Positions 38,805 to 46,855 of a DNA stretch of 64,000 nucleotides are shown here, in pieces. The stretch covers positions 1-64,000 of the forward strand of contig NZ_JADKCX010000024.1 in assembly GCF_016718685.1 (NCBI RefSeq), given 5' to 3'. The stretch comes from Haliscomenobacter sp. Lineage in GTDB: Bacteria; Bacteroidota; Bacteroidia; Chitinophagales; Saprospiraceae. The position numbers and the translations under genes are program-made. Each line of letters begins with the position of its first letter. The first letter of the stretch is position 1. Under the pieces are notes generated by a model. The model had not been told where the DNA came from, did no database searches, and saw nothing but the letters and a program-made list of their open reading frames with translations.

Positions 38805-39526
38805 TGAAGAATCCAATTGAATTGGTGGTTTTTGATATGGCGGGCACCACCGTTCGCGACGAGCACGAAGTTGAAGCCTGTTTTCGAGCTGCAGCGGTAA
38901 AAACCGGCCTTGAAATGACGGATGAAGAAACCTTGGCGGTACAGGGCTGGGCCAAACGGTTTGTGTTCGAAACCTTCTGGGAGCGGCAATTGGGCGCCCG
39001 TGATGAAATCTGGTTGCAGCACGTTGACCATTCGTTCCATACGTTTACAGAAATCCTGGAAAATCACTACCTCAGCCAGCCAGTTGTGCCCACCATTGGC
39101 ACGTTAGATGTCTTTGCTTTTTTGCGCGAACAAGGCATAAAAATTGCATTGACTACGGGCTTTTACCGCAAAGTAACCGACATTATCCTTGAGCGCCTAG
39201 GGTGGTTGCAAGGCCTGGATGAACATTACCTCAACACTGGAAATTCGGTTATTGACTGTTCAATTTCCAGCGACCAGGTAAGCAACGGAAGACCGGCTCC
39301 GGATATGATCTTTAAAGCCATGGCGATGTTGAACATTTCAACAGCTGAAAAAGTAATCAATATTGGAGATACCCCTTCGGACATCCAATCCGGGAAAAAC
39401 GCTAGGACTGCTTACAATCTTGCGGTAAGCAATGGAACTCATCCTGCTGAGCTTCTCCTACCTCACCATCCAGATAAGCTACTGGAAACCACCGCGGGAC
39501 TTATCGAGTTCATTAAAATATTATAA
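38801..39526 (+). CDS. Phosphonatase-like HAD-superfamily hydrolase (TIGR03351-like)
   Basis: 241 residues, HAD fold. The nucleophile Asp lies in VVFDMAGTTVRD (motif I), Thr in ALTTGFYRK (motif II), Lys in SNGRPAPDM and the Asp pair in INIGDTPSDIQSG (motif IV). The cap sequence matches the phosphonatase-like family rather than PhnX itself, since the PhnX Schiff-base lysine cannot be identified here. It is translationally coupled to the FAD gene, the pairing known for TIGR03364/TIGR03351. The two may act on a 2-aminoethylphosphonate derivative; that is inference. Confidence 0.87.
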   Translation: MMKNPIELVVFDMAGTTVRDEHEVEACFRAAAVKTGLEMTDEETLAVQGWAKRFVFETFWERQLGARDEIWLQHVDHSFHTFTEILENHYLSQPVVPTIGTLDVFAFLREQGIKIALTTGFYRKVTDIILERLGWLQGLDEHYLNTGNSVIDCSISSDQVSNGRPAPDMIFKAMAMLNISTAEKVINIGDTPSDIQSGKNARTAYNLAVSNGTHPAELLLPHHPDKLLETTAGLIEFIKIL

Positions 39527-39730
39527 CTCCGCTAGTTATTATTGTATTAGAAGAATGTTACAGAAAAATATTTATCTGATTAAAAAAAATCTGATTAAAG
39601 CTTCCCTAGTTTATAAAAAACATTTACATTTGCTTTACGGACGCTGTGAAAATTTACGCCCAGCGAAAAAAAATTGATTTATTTTTAACTTATAATAAAT
39701 AAATTTTTAACTTTGCGGCGCAATTTTTTA
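39527..39730. other. AT-rich gap, possible minor promoters only
   Basis: No convincing gene. TACATTTG (39625-39632) and TAACTTTG (39708-39715) each match the Bacteroidota -7 consensus, but neither has a well-placed -33 box. A CGCTG/CAGCG stem follows the first. The stretch is very AT-rich, so some matches may be chance. Confidence 0.5.
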
Positions 39731-39762
39731 TTTGCATCATTCATAAAATAGTATTACATTTG
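39731..39762 (+). promoter_or_regulatory. Bacteroidota-type promoter (TTTG-N20-TACATTTG)
   Basis: TTTG (39731-39734), 20 bases, then TACATTTG (39755-39762) fit the -33/-7 consensus of the phylum exactly. Transcription should begin near 39766-39770, ahead of the short ORF and terminator described next. Confidence 0.65.
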
Positions 39763-39777
39763 CCTTGAGTTACTCTA

Positions 39778-39861
39778 TTGTCAATAGATCAACCCAAACT
39801 GGGCGAAATCACCAACGAATTCTCCGTTATTGATTTCGAGAATCTCGATAAAGAGCATTAA
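39778..39861 (+). CDS. Candidate 27-residue peptide ORF inside a short transcript
   Basis: An ORF with a TTG start reads LSIDQPKLGEITNEFSVIDF and ends ENLDKEH before TAA (39859-39861). Codon use looks like that of real genes here and the peptide is acidic. It is bounded upstream by TGA at 39766 and lies between a good promoter and a strong terminator, implying a transcript of about 145 bases. It could be a small protein, a leader peptide or a non-coding RNA. I recognise no family. There is no ATG start. Confidence 0.4.
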   Translation: MSIDQPKLGEITNEFSVIDFENLDKEH

Positions 39862-39882
39862 CTGGGGTTTAGTTTTACTTAG

Positions 39883-39915
39883 GGCCGGGGTCTCAATGAC
39901 CTTCCGGTCTTTTTT
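39883..39915 (+). terminator. Strong intrinsic terminator ending the short transcript
   Basis: GGCCGGGGTC (39883-39892) pairs with GACC and CCGGTC (39898-39909; TT bulge and one G-T pair) across the loop TCAAT, followed by six T. It separates the short transcript from the 5'-nucleotidase gene. An alternative short hairpin GACC-TTCC-GGTC shares the same T run. Confidence 0.8.
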
Positions 39916-39966
39916 ATTTGTATATTTTGGCCTACCTTGTATTCCAAAACCTTGTATGAAAAATTG

Positions 39967-41490
39967 ATGCCCATTGGGCTACTTCTGCTCTTGCCATTGC
40001 TATGGGGCTGTGCAGTCAAAGCACCTCAACTTACCCCTCAACCCATCGACTTTATCCTGCTTCAACTCAATGATGTATACGAAATAGCACCACTGGAAGG
40101 TGGCAATGCCGGTGGACTCGCCAGGGTAGCCAGCCTGCGCAAAGATTTGCTCAAAGAGACTCCCAACGTGGTTACCGTCATCGCCGGTGATTTTCTTTCA
40201 CCCAGTCTTATCGCCAATTTGAGTCTTGAAACTGGCGAAAAAATTGCTGGACTGCAAATGATTGAGACCCTCAATGCCATGGGCCTGGATTACGCAACTT
40301 TTGGCAATCACGAGTTTGATTTGCGGGATTCTGCGTTATTACAAAAAAGGATCAACCAATGCAACTTCCGTTATGTGACAGCCAATGTGCGCCGGGTCTA
40401 TACGGGCGGAGCGATTGCGCCTTTCAAACAAATGGTCAAGGGAAAATCAGAGCTAGTGCCCGATTTCATTACCCACACTTTTAAAAACAGCCTGGGTGAT
40501 TCCATGAGATTGGCCCTTACTGGTCTTTTGTTGCCTTTTACCAAACGTCCCTATGTGCACTATTTGCCGATAGAAGAAAATTTCCGCCGGGTTATTACTC
40601 AAGCCAAAACCCAAAGTGATGTCTTGGTAGCACTCACCCACCTCTCCGCAGCCGATGACCGGGCCCTGGCTGCAGCCGTGCCTGGCGTACCTTTGTTCAT
40701 GGGAGGCCATGACCACAACCACCAGGATCACTACGTAGAAAATACCATCATCACCAAAGCAGACGCCAATGCCAAAACGGTGTACATTCACCGCTGTCGG
40801 TTTGACCCCCAATCCAAACTCTTGCGCATCCAGTCTTCTCTAAAATACATCAACGCCGCCATTCCTTCTGACCCGACGACCCAGGCTGTGGTGGACAAAT
40901 GGGTGTCCAAAGTAGACCAAACCCTGCGCAGCAACGGATATCAGCCGGAACTCAAGCTGGCCGACCTCAAAGAAACCTTGGAATGTAAGGAAAGCGATAT
41001 ACGCAGTAGACAAACCAACTTTGGGGACATGACGGTTCAAGCCATGGAAAATGCCTGGCCTGGTGCCGACGCATACCTGATCAACTCCGGTTCCATGCGT
41101 ATGGACGACGACTTGTCCGGATCCATCACCGTTTATGATGTGGTGCGGTCTTTTCCTTTCGGCGGTGGTTTTGCCCGCCAAGAACTTCCTGGATCGGAAT
41201 TGAAAAACCTGCTCGACGTAGGTTTGGAGAAAAATCGGGGAGAAGGAGGCTATTTACAAGTAGGACACATCAGCAAAGTCAATGGCAACTGGCAGATTCG
41301 CGGCAAAGCCATCGACGACAAACAACTCTACAAAATAGTGATTTCATCCTTTGTTGCTGCAGGCAGCGAAGCTAACCTGGGCTTTCTGGCCAAATACAAA
41401 GCCGATGAACCCAAAATGCTCACTACCGTTAAAGGCAAACAGGTTAAAAATGATGTGCGGGATGTGGTGATTGCGTTTTATAAGAATTAA
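39967..41490 (+). CDS. Bifunctional metallophosphatase/5'-nucleotidase family lipoprotein
   Basis: About 507 residues of the UshA-type family. I use the ATG at 39967; in-frame TTG codons at 39952 and 39937 would add a Lys to a short signal region. The lipobox LLWGC lies near residues 12-16, so the protein is probably lipid-anchored in the envelope. Metal-binding blocks: LLQLNDVYEIAPL, AGDFLSPSLI, TFGNHEFDLR, and GGHDHNH. The C-terminal nucleotide-binding domain shows INSGSMRMDDDLSG and VRSFPFGG. It hydrolyses nucleotides or a related phosphoester outside the cytosol. It follows a terminator and should have its own promoter. Confidence 0.9.
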   Translation: MPIGLLLLLPLLWGCAVKAPQLTPQPIDFILLQLNDVYEIAPLEGGNAGGLARVASLRKDLLKETPNVVTVIAGDFLSPSLIANLSLETGEKIAGLQMIETLNAMGLDYATFGNHEFDLRDSALLQKRINQCNFRYVTANVRRVYTGGAIAPFKQMVKGKSELVPDFITHTFKNSLGDSMRLALTGLLLPFTKRPYVHYLPIEENFRRVITQAKTQSDVLVALTHLSAADDRALAAAVPGVPLFMGGHDHNHQDHYVENTIITKADANAKTVYIHRCRFDPQSKLLRIQSSLKYINAAIPSDPTTQAVVDKWVSKVDQTLRSNGYQPELKLADLKETLECKESDIRSRQTNFGDMTVQAMENAWPGADAYLINSGSMRMDDDLSGSITVYDVVRSFPFGGGFARQELPGSELKNLLDVGLEKNRGEGGYLQVGHISKVNGNWQIRGKAIDDKQLYKIVISSFVAAGSEANLGFLAKYKADEPKMLTTVKGKQVKNDVRDVVIAFYKN

Positions 41491-41497
41491 GGGGCTC

Positions 41498-41590
41498 AGG
41501 GGTTCGTCGTTCGAGGGTTCGGGGGTTGGCACACAATTGAGTGTAACCCTCGAACCCTCGAACGCCGAACCCTCGAACCCCCGAACCCCT
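41498..41590. repeat. Octamer-built inverted repeat (GTTCGAGG/CCTCGAAC)
   Basis: GGGGTTCGTCG plus GTTCGAGG and GTTCGGGG units (41498-41527) pair with CCTCGAAC units (41545-41590) across a ~17-base loop. The arms differ by one or two units, so pairing has indels. It separates convergent genes, and its right end covers the stop codon of the sortilin-like gene. Confidence 0.8.
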
Positions 41591-44500
41591 ATTCCATCAC
41601 CGCTGGCAAATTCAAGCCCTTAAACGCCGCGTTGTACCCCTGAATTTCCTGCTTGAGGGCTTGCAAGGATTGTTGGTGTTTCATCCATTCGGCACTCAAA
41701 TCAGCCAAACGGTCACGGGTACCCTGGGTAATGCGCGGATCGTGTGCATCCACTTTGCCGCGTACATCAAACAGCTCGACACTGAGTTTGCTCGGCCAGT
41801 TGATTACATCCTGACCATTTTTGGTGCGGGGCTCAATCAAATTACTTTCCAATGCATTGATTTTTTTGACCAGATCCTGGCCTTTTTTCAAAACATCGGC
41901 AGCGGTGTTGTTGTCTTTGAGCACTTCATTGTAGGCTTCTACCTGTTTTCTAACCTTCCTGAGTTGAGCAACTGCCTTGTGAATGTCATTGATGTGCGTT
42001 CCTAAGGTTTGTAGCATGGCCTGCTGGGCTTGCCAATCGGTGGCACTGTTGGTCAAACGAGGATCGGGCAAAACCGTTACCATTTGCTCCGAAACCTGGC
42101 CTCGATGGCTCAGTCGAAGTTTGTATTGACCCGGGGCGACGCGGTGCCCACGGTAGTCGCCATAGATGAATACACCGGGCACGTCTAACAAACCGTCGGT
42201 TCTAAAATCCCAGGCAAACCGATTGATGCCTGCCGCTGACGGAAGTACGGGTTCAGGAGCCGGCCCACCCGGATAAGGTTTGAAGTTTTCATCTTTTTTA
42301 TTGCTGAGTTTGCGGATGACCTTTCCTGTTGCATCCAACACTTCAATGCGCAATAAATTAGTATCAGCTTTTTCTTTGAGGTAGTAGTCAAAAATGACGC
42401 CCTCGGCTGGGTTCATGCCAATACCTGGCGCACCTTCACCCGACAAATAAGCCGAGCCCCCACTAAAACGGCGACTGGCCTGGGGTTTGAACAACAATGC
42501 TGTAGCCGTACCAATCACCCCTTTGGCTTGTTGCAAAGCCCCTAGGTCATCCAAAATCCAGAAAGCCCGACCCGCAGTAGAAGCCACCAAGTCGTTGTTG
42601 CGGATTTGCAAATCGGTGACGGGTACTACCGGCAAATTGAGTTGTAGTCGGTTCCATTGCTGACCACCATCGTAAGAAATGTAAAAACCCCGCTCGGCTC
42701 CGCCGTACAACAAACCTTTGGTCTGTTTGTCTTCCCGAATGACTTTGATGAAATCGTCGGAGTCAACTCCAGTAGCAATTTTGCTCCAGGTTTTGCCGTA
42801 ATCGGTGGTTTTGTAGGTATATGAAACGAAATCGTTGAACTTGTAGCGGGTTGCCGAAATATAAGCAGTTCCAGGGTCGTGGGGTGATACCTCAATCGAT
42901 TGGATCATACTTTCGGGCAGGTCCTTTGGCGTGACGTTGCTCCAGGTACGGCCATCATCACGGGTCAGGTACACCAGTCCACAATCCGAGCCGGTATAGA
43001 TCACCCCTTTTTCCAAACTGGATTCAATCAGGTAATAGATGGTGTTGTAGTTTTCACCCCCGGCACCTTCATTGGTCAGCGGGCCACCACCAATGTCTTG
43101 CTTGGTCGTATCGTTGCGCGTGAGGTCGGGGCTGATTTTTTCCCAACTCAATCCAGCATCGCGGGTGCGGAAAACAACGTTGCCCGTGTGATAGATCACT
43201 TTGGGGTCATGCGGCGAACTGACGATGGGTGCATTCCAGTTGAAGCGGTACTTCATCTGTTTGGGTGGATTGGCCAGGTTCAAGGAAGAATAAGCCATCA
43301 CGTCCTTGCGCTCATTGGTGCGGGTATCCAAGGCTTCAATCAGGCCCTGGTAACAGCCCCCCAACATGACTTCGGGATTATTGGGGTCAAAGGCGATAAA
43401 GGCACTTTCGCATCCTGGCCCTTCAAACCAATCGGTTTGGGTAATGCCACCGCCATTGTTGCGACTGGCAATGACCACCGAAGTGTTGTCTTGTTGGCCT
43501 CCATATACCCGATATGGAAACAGGTTGTCGGTATTGACCCGATAAAACTGTGCGGTAGGTTGATTGCCCTGACTTGACCAACTGCGGCCAGCATTGAAGG
43601 AAACCTCCCCTCCCCCATCGTCGCCCAAAATCATGTTCTGGTTGTTGTTGGGGTTGATCCACAAGTCGTGGGTATCGCCATGACCGACCCGGATGGTGCT
43701 GAACGTGCGTCCGCCATCAATCGAGCGCGTCATGGGCGCATTGAGGACGTAGACAATATCGGCATTACGGGGATCGGCAAACACCTCCATATAGTACCAG
43801 GAACGCGAGTTGATGTTTTGATCGGAGCTCAATAAGGTCCAGGATTCCCCGCCGTTGTCGGAGCGGTACAAACCCGCTTTGGATTTTTCGGCCTCCACAA
43901 TGGCAAAAACGCGGCTGGGGTTAACGGGAGAAACGGAGACTCCGATTTTACCCATTTCTTTGGGCAAACCTTCGTCAATTTTTTTCCAGGTTTCTCCACC
44001 GTCGGTTGATTTCCAAATCATGGAGCCGGGGCCACCGCTTTCTACCTTCCAGGGGGTGCGGCGGTGTTGCCAGGTAGCGGCATACAAGATGCGCGGATTG
44101 GTTCGATCCATACTCAGGCTGGAAGCGCCGGAGTTTTCGTCGACGTACAATACTTTTTTCCAGGTTGTGCCCCCATCGGAAGACTTGTAAATTCCCCGAT
44201 CGGCGCCAGGCCCATGCAGGGGGCCTTGTGCCGCAACATAGACAAGATCGGGATTGTGGGGATGCACCACCACGTCGGAGATGTGGCGGGTTTTTTCCAA
44301 ACCCATGTTTTTCCAGGTTTTGCCCGCATCAACGGATTTGTATACGCCATCGCCATAGGTGGTCATCACGCCACGAACGGCGTGCTCGCCCATGCCCACA
44401 TAAATGACATTGGGATCCGAATCGGCTACCGCAATATCGCCTATCGAACTGGATTTGAATTGGCCATCGGAGATGTTGCGCCAGTTGAGGCCAGCGTCTT

Positions 44501-44756
44501 CGGTTTTCCACAGACCACCTCCCGTATACCCGCAATAGTACAGGTTTTCATTTTGGATGACGCCTGAAACAGCATTGGAACGCCCGCCGCGAAAAGGGCC
44601 GATGTTGCGCCAACGCAGTCCAGCATAGTTTTTGGCATCAAAGGTATTGGTGCTGGGCGGCGGTGTAGCTGGTGCCGGGGCATTCTTTTTTTGTCCCCAA
44701 AGGTTGTTGCTGAGCAGCAATAGCCCAATCAGTAAGAGCTTGTAAAGGTTTTGCAT
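41589..44756 (-). CDS. Sortilin (VPS10)/Asp-box beta-propeller protein, secreted
   Basis: About 1,055 residues. I chose the ATG at 44756 because it opens a signal peptide (MQNLYKLLLIGLLLLSNNLWG); an in-frame ATG at 44819 lies upstream of a hairpin. The N-terminal two thirds carry many Asp-box repeats: YKSVDAGKTWKNM, YKSSDGGTTWKKV, WKSTDGGETWKKI, YRSDNGGESWTLL, SYDGGQQWNRL. These build one or two beta propellers as in sortilin/VPS10 and sialidase-like proteins. The C-terminal third has a beta domain and a helical end. Bacteroidota genomes often label these glycosyl hydrolases, but no catalytic evidence is visible. Likely periplasmic or outer-surface. Confidence 0.85.
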   Translation of the reverse strand: MQNLYKLLLIGLLLLSNNLWGQKKNAPAPATPPPSTNTFDAKNYAGLRWRNIGPFRGGRSNAVSGVIQNENLYYCGYTGGGLWKTEDAGLNWRNISDGQFKSSSIGDIAVADSDPNVIYVGMGEHAVRGVMTTYGDGVYKSVDAGKTWKNMGLEKTRHISDVVVHPHNPDLVYVAAQGPLHGPGADRGIYKSSDGGTTWKKVLYVDENSGASSLSMDRTNPRILYAATWQHRRTPWKVESGGPGSMIWKSTDGGETWKKIDEGLPKEMGKIGVSVSPVNPSRVFAIVEAEKSKAGLYRSDNGGESWTLLSSDQNINSRSWYYMEVFADPRNADIVYVLNAPMTRSIDGGRTFSTIRVGHGDTHDLWINPNNNQNMILGDDGGGEVSFNAGRSWSSQGNQPTAQFYRVNTDNLFPYRVYGGQQDNTSVVIASRNNGGGITQTDWFEGPGCESAFIAFDPNNPEVMLGGCYQGLIEALDTRTNERKDVMAYSSLNLANPPKQMKYRFNWNAPIVSSPHDPKVIYHTGNVVFRTRDAGLSWEKISPDLTRNDTTKQDIGGGPLTNEGAGGENYNTIYYLIESSLEKGVIYTGSDCGLVYLTRDDGRTWSNVTPKDLPESMIQSIEVSPHDPGTAYISATRYKFNDFVSYTYKTTDYGKTWSKIATGVDSDDFIKVIREDKQTKGLLYGGAERGFYISYDGGQQWNRLQLNLPVVPVTDLQIRNNDLVASTAGRAFWILDDLGALQQAKGVIGTATALLFKPQASRRFSGGSAYLSGEGAPGIGMNPAEGVIFDYYLKEKADTNLLRIEVLDATGKVIRKLSNKKDENFKPYPGGPAPEPVLPSAAGINRFAWDFRTDGLLDVPGVFIYGDYRGHRVAPGQYKLRLSHRGQVSEQMVTVLPDPRLTNSATDWQAQQAMLQTLGTHINDIHKAVAQLRKVRKQVEAYNEVLKDNNTAADVLKKGQDLVKKINALESNLIEPRTKNGQDVINWPSKLSVELFDVRGKVDAHDPRITQGTRDRLADLSAEWMKHQQSLQALKQEIQGYNAAFKGLNLPAVME

Positions 44757-44781
44757 GATTTTGGTCAGGTTATGTAGACAT

Positions 44782-44821
44782 AAGTGAAGGGACGGTAAAA
44801 ATGAATACCGTCCCTTCACTT
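44782..44821. repeat. Perfect 16-base-pair hairpin upstream of the sortilin-like gene
   Basis: AAGTGAAGGGACGGTA (44782-44797) and TACCGTCCCTTCACTT (44806-44821) are perfect inverted copies across an 8-base loop. No U tract follows on either strand. It sits in the gap after the NUDIX stop and just before the sortilin-like start, so it could act as a terminator, RNA stability element or operator. Confidence 0.85.
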
Positions 44822-44858
44822 GATCAAAAATAGCAAACCCTTTGCAAGAATCTTTTAT

Positions 44859-45287
44859 TTATTTGGAAAGAATCTCCGAATAAAAATTCCCTTCCCGGTA
44901 TTCATACAGCACGTGGCGAACCGTTGGGGTGAGGTTTTTGGGTAAATTATCGAGGTAGAACCATTCTGCTTCCTTAAACTTGTGGGTTTCACGCGCTTGC
45001 AATTCTCCGTCCCAGTGGTAGGCTTTGAAGTACATGACGATGCGCTGTTGTTGATTTTTGATTTTGTGCAAAACGTGGACCAGGTGCAGGTCTTCGGGTT
45101 TGAGGACAATTCCGGCTTCTTCAAAACTTTCCCTGATTACGGATTGTCGTGCCGATTCACGCAATTCAACATTACCACCTACCAGCGTATAGTTGCCCCC
45201 ATTGGGCTTTGTTTGTTTTAACAGCAAGATTTGCCCTTTGTGGTAAAGGATCAAACGCGCTTTGACATTGATGTTGCCCGAAATCAT
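44859..45287 (-). CDS. NUDIX hydrolase
   Basis: About 142 residues. I chose the ATG at 45287, since the 38 upstream residues of the longer ORF are rich in Cys and unlike the family. The NUDIX box is complete: G-x5-E-x7-REUxEExGU in GGNVELRESARQSVIRESFE followed by EAGI. NUDIX enzymes cleave nucleoside diphosphates linked to another moiety; the specificity is not readable here. It lies upstream of the sortilin-like gene, same strand, with a strong hairpin between them, so co-transcription is uncertain. Intact. Confidence 0.9.
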   Translation of the reverse strand: MISGNINVKARLILYHKGQILLLKQTKPNGGNYTLVGGNVELRESARQSVIRESFEEAGIVLKPEDLHLVHVLHKIKNQQQRIVMYFKAYHWDGELQARETHKFKEAEWFYLDNLPKNLTPTVRHVLYEYREGNFYSEILSK

Positions 45288-45438
45288 TGGTTTACCGGGT
45301 TTATAGGATGATCGTAGCTCCGTCGTTACAAATTTAAAGGCTACATACCCCACGCGGGGTATAGAAGGCCAAATATAGCAACACTTGGGGAATCGGATCA
45401 TTAAAACTTTACGATGACACTCAGCTAAGTATTTTTTA

Positions 45439-45446
45439 TTATTTTT
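45439..45446 (+). promoter_or_regulatory. Likely -7 element upstream of the beta-synthase gene
   Basis: TATTTTTG is an exact TAnnTTTG match 70 bases before the ATG at 45516. No good -33 TTTG is seen at the usual spacing. Confidence 0.4.
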
Positions 45447-45515
45447 GTGGTTGATTTCCCGTGAACTTGCCTGAAATGTGCCATTAACCTTAACTATTTA
45501 ACCAAAAGAGCGCTT

Positions 45516-46697
45516 ATGCATTACGAAAACGTTCTGGCGACCATAGGCAATACACCTTTGATTCGGATGAATCGTATTGCGCAGGAAATCCCGGCCAAAG
45601 TATTCGCGAAAGTAGAATCCTACAACCCCGGTCAAAGTGCCAAAGATCGCATTGCCCTATTCATGATTGAAGAGGCAGAGCGTGCTGGCAAACTCAAACC
45701 AGGTGGCACCATTGTAGAAGCAACTTCCGGAAATACGGGTTTCAGCATTGCTATGGTCAGTTCCATCAAGGGTTACCGTTGCATCCTCACCCTGACCAGC
45801 AAGGCTTCACCAGAAAAAATATCGCTGCTCAAATCCATGGGTGCCCAAGTGGTGATTTGTCCGGTTGATGTAGAACCCGCAGATCCTCGTTCTTATTATT
45901 CGGCAGCTGAACGCATCGCCCACGAAACGCCCAATTCTTTCTATTTGGCCCAGAATTTTAATCTGGACAATGCTGAAGCGCATTACCGCAGCACCGGGCC
46001 AGAGATTTGGAAACAAACCAGGGGTAAAATTACCCATTTCATCTGCTGTGCAGGCACAGGTGGAACCCTTTCGGGTACAGCACGTTACCTCAAAGAAAAA
46101 AATCCAGACATCAAAATCATCGGCGTAGATGCCTATGGCTCGGTGTTGAAAAAGTTTTGGGAAACCCACGAATATGACCCCAACGAAATCAAACCCTACA
46201 AGGTAGAAGGCTTGGGAAAAAACATCATCCCCCACAACATGAATTTTGAACTGGTGGATGATTTTGTTAAAGTCACTGACAAAGACAGCGCCTTTCAAAC
46301 CCGTGATTTGGCCAAATACGAAGGCTTGATGGTCGGCTATTCTAGCGGATCGGCCATGCAGGCCGTATTTGAAATCGCGGATGAATTGACCAAAGATGAC
46401 GTGGTGGTGGTGCTGTTTTCAGACCACGGTTCACGTTATCTGGGTAAAATTTTCAACGATGAGTGGATGGTTGAACAAGGCTGGCTGGAATGTGAACCCG
46501 CCGAGGCAGCAGCCGGAATGGGCAGTACACCGCCAGTGAAGCACTTCGAGCATTATGCCCCTGCCGAAGCAACCGGATCAGCGGCTTATTTCTACAGCTA
46601 TGAAGCCATGCGCGATCGGTACATCAAATACTACCGCACGTATCGGCTGAAGTATAAAAAATACATTCGGCTGACGCGGCAGACGTTAGGGCTTTAG
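45516..46697 (+). CDS. PLP-dependent cystathionine beta-synthase/cysteine synthase family
   Basis: 393 residues, cytosolic. Fold-type II PLP motifs: PLIRMNRIAQE, the Schiff-base lysine in GQSAKDRIA, SGNTGFSIAM (substrate loop), and CAGTGGTLSGTARYL (phosphate loop); SSGSAMQAV binds the pyridine nitrogen. The sequence fits cystathionine beta-synthase as annotated in Bacteroidota, though cysteine synthase is close and cannot be excluded. The ~65-residue tail after EQGWLE replaces a regulatory CBS-domain pair. It sits alone before an octamer repeat and is intact. Confidence 0.9.
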   Translation: MHYENVLATIGNTPLIRMNRIAQEIPAKVFAKVESYNPGQSAKDRIALFMIEEAERAGKLKPGGTIVEATSGNTGFSIAMVSSIKGYRCILTLTSKASPEKISLLKSMGAQVVICPVDVEPADPRSYYSAAERIAHETPNSFYLAQNFNLDNAEAHYRSTGPEIWKQTRGKITHFICCAGTGGTLSGTARYLKEKNPDIKIIGVDAYGSVLKKFWETHEYDPNEIKPYKVEGLGKNIIPHNMNFELVDDFVKVTDKDSAFQTRDLAKYEGLMVGYSSGSAMQAVFEIADELTKDDVVVVLFSDHGSRYLGKIFNDEWMVEQGWLECEPAEAAAGMGSTPPVKHFEHYAPAEATGSAAYFYSYEAMRDRYIKYYRTYRLKYKKYIRLTRQTLGL

Positions 46698-46778
46698 AGG
46701 TTCGGGGGTTCGTGGGTTCGAAGTTCGAGGGTTCAGCACCACTCCCGAACCCCCGAACTTCGAACCCTCGAACCCTCC
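46697..46778. repeat. Octamer-built inverted repeat (GTTCGAGG family)
   Basis: GAGGTTCGGGGGTTCGTGGG and further units (46697-46735) face CCGAACCCCCGAACTTCGAA and further units (46744-46778) with a ~10-base loop. It begins at the last base of the beta-synthase stop codon and ends before the next promoter. Confidence 0.8.
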
Positions 46779-46793
46779 GATGATTTTTATTAC

Positions 46794-46825
46794 CTTGACA
46801 AAACCATTCCCACCGCTTATTTTTG
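46794..46825 (+). promoter_or_regulatory. Bacteroidota-type promoter of the hydroxylase gene
   Basis: CTTG (46794-46797), 20 bases, then TATTTTTG (46818-46825): an imperfect -33 and perfect -7 at the same spacing as the promoter at 39731. The start codon at 46856 follows by 30 bases. Confidence 0.6.
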
Positions 46826-46855
46826 CGCTGGAATAAAAAATATCCGACCAAACAT

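Noticed and set aside
41498..41590. CRISPR array (regular short repeats)
   Set aside because: The repeats are adjacent 8-base units forming an inverted pair, without spacers.
42900..43577. Plus-strand ORF of 225 codons
   Set aside because: Antisense to the sortilin-like Asp-box repeats, whose repeated pattern makes long shadow frames likely.
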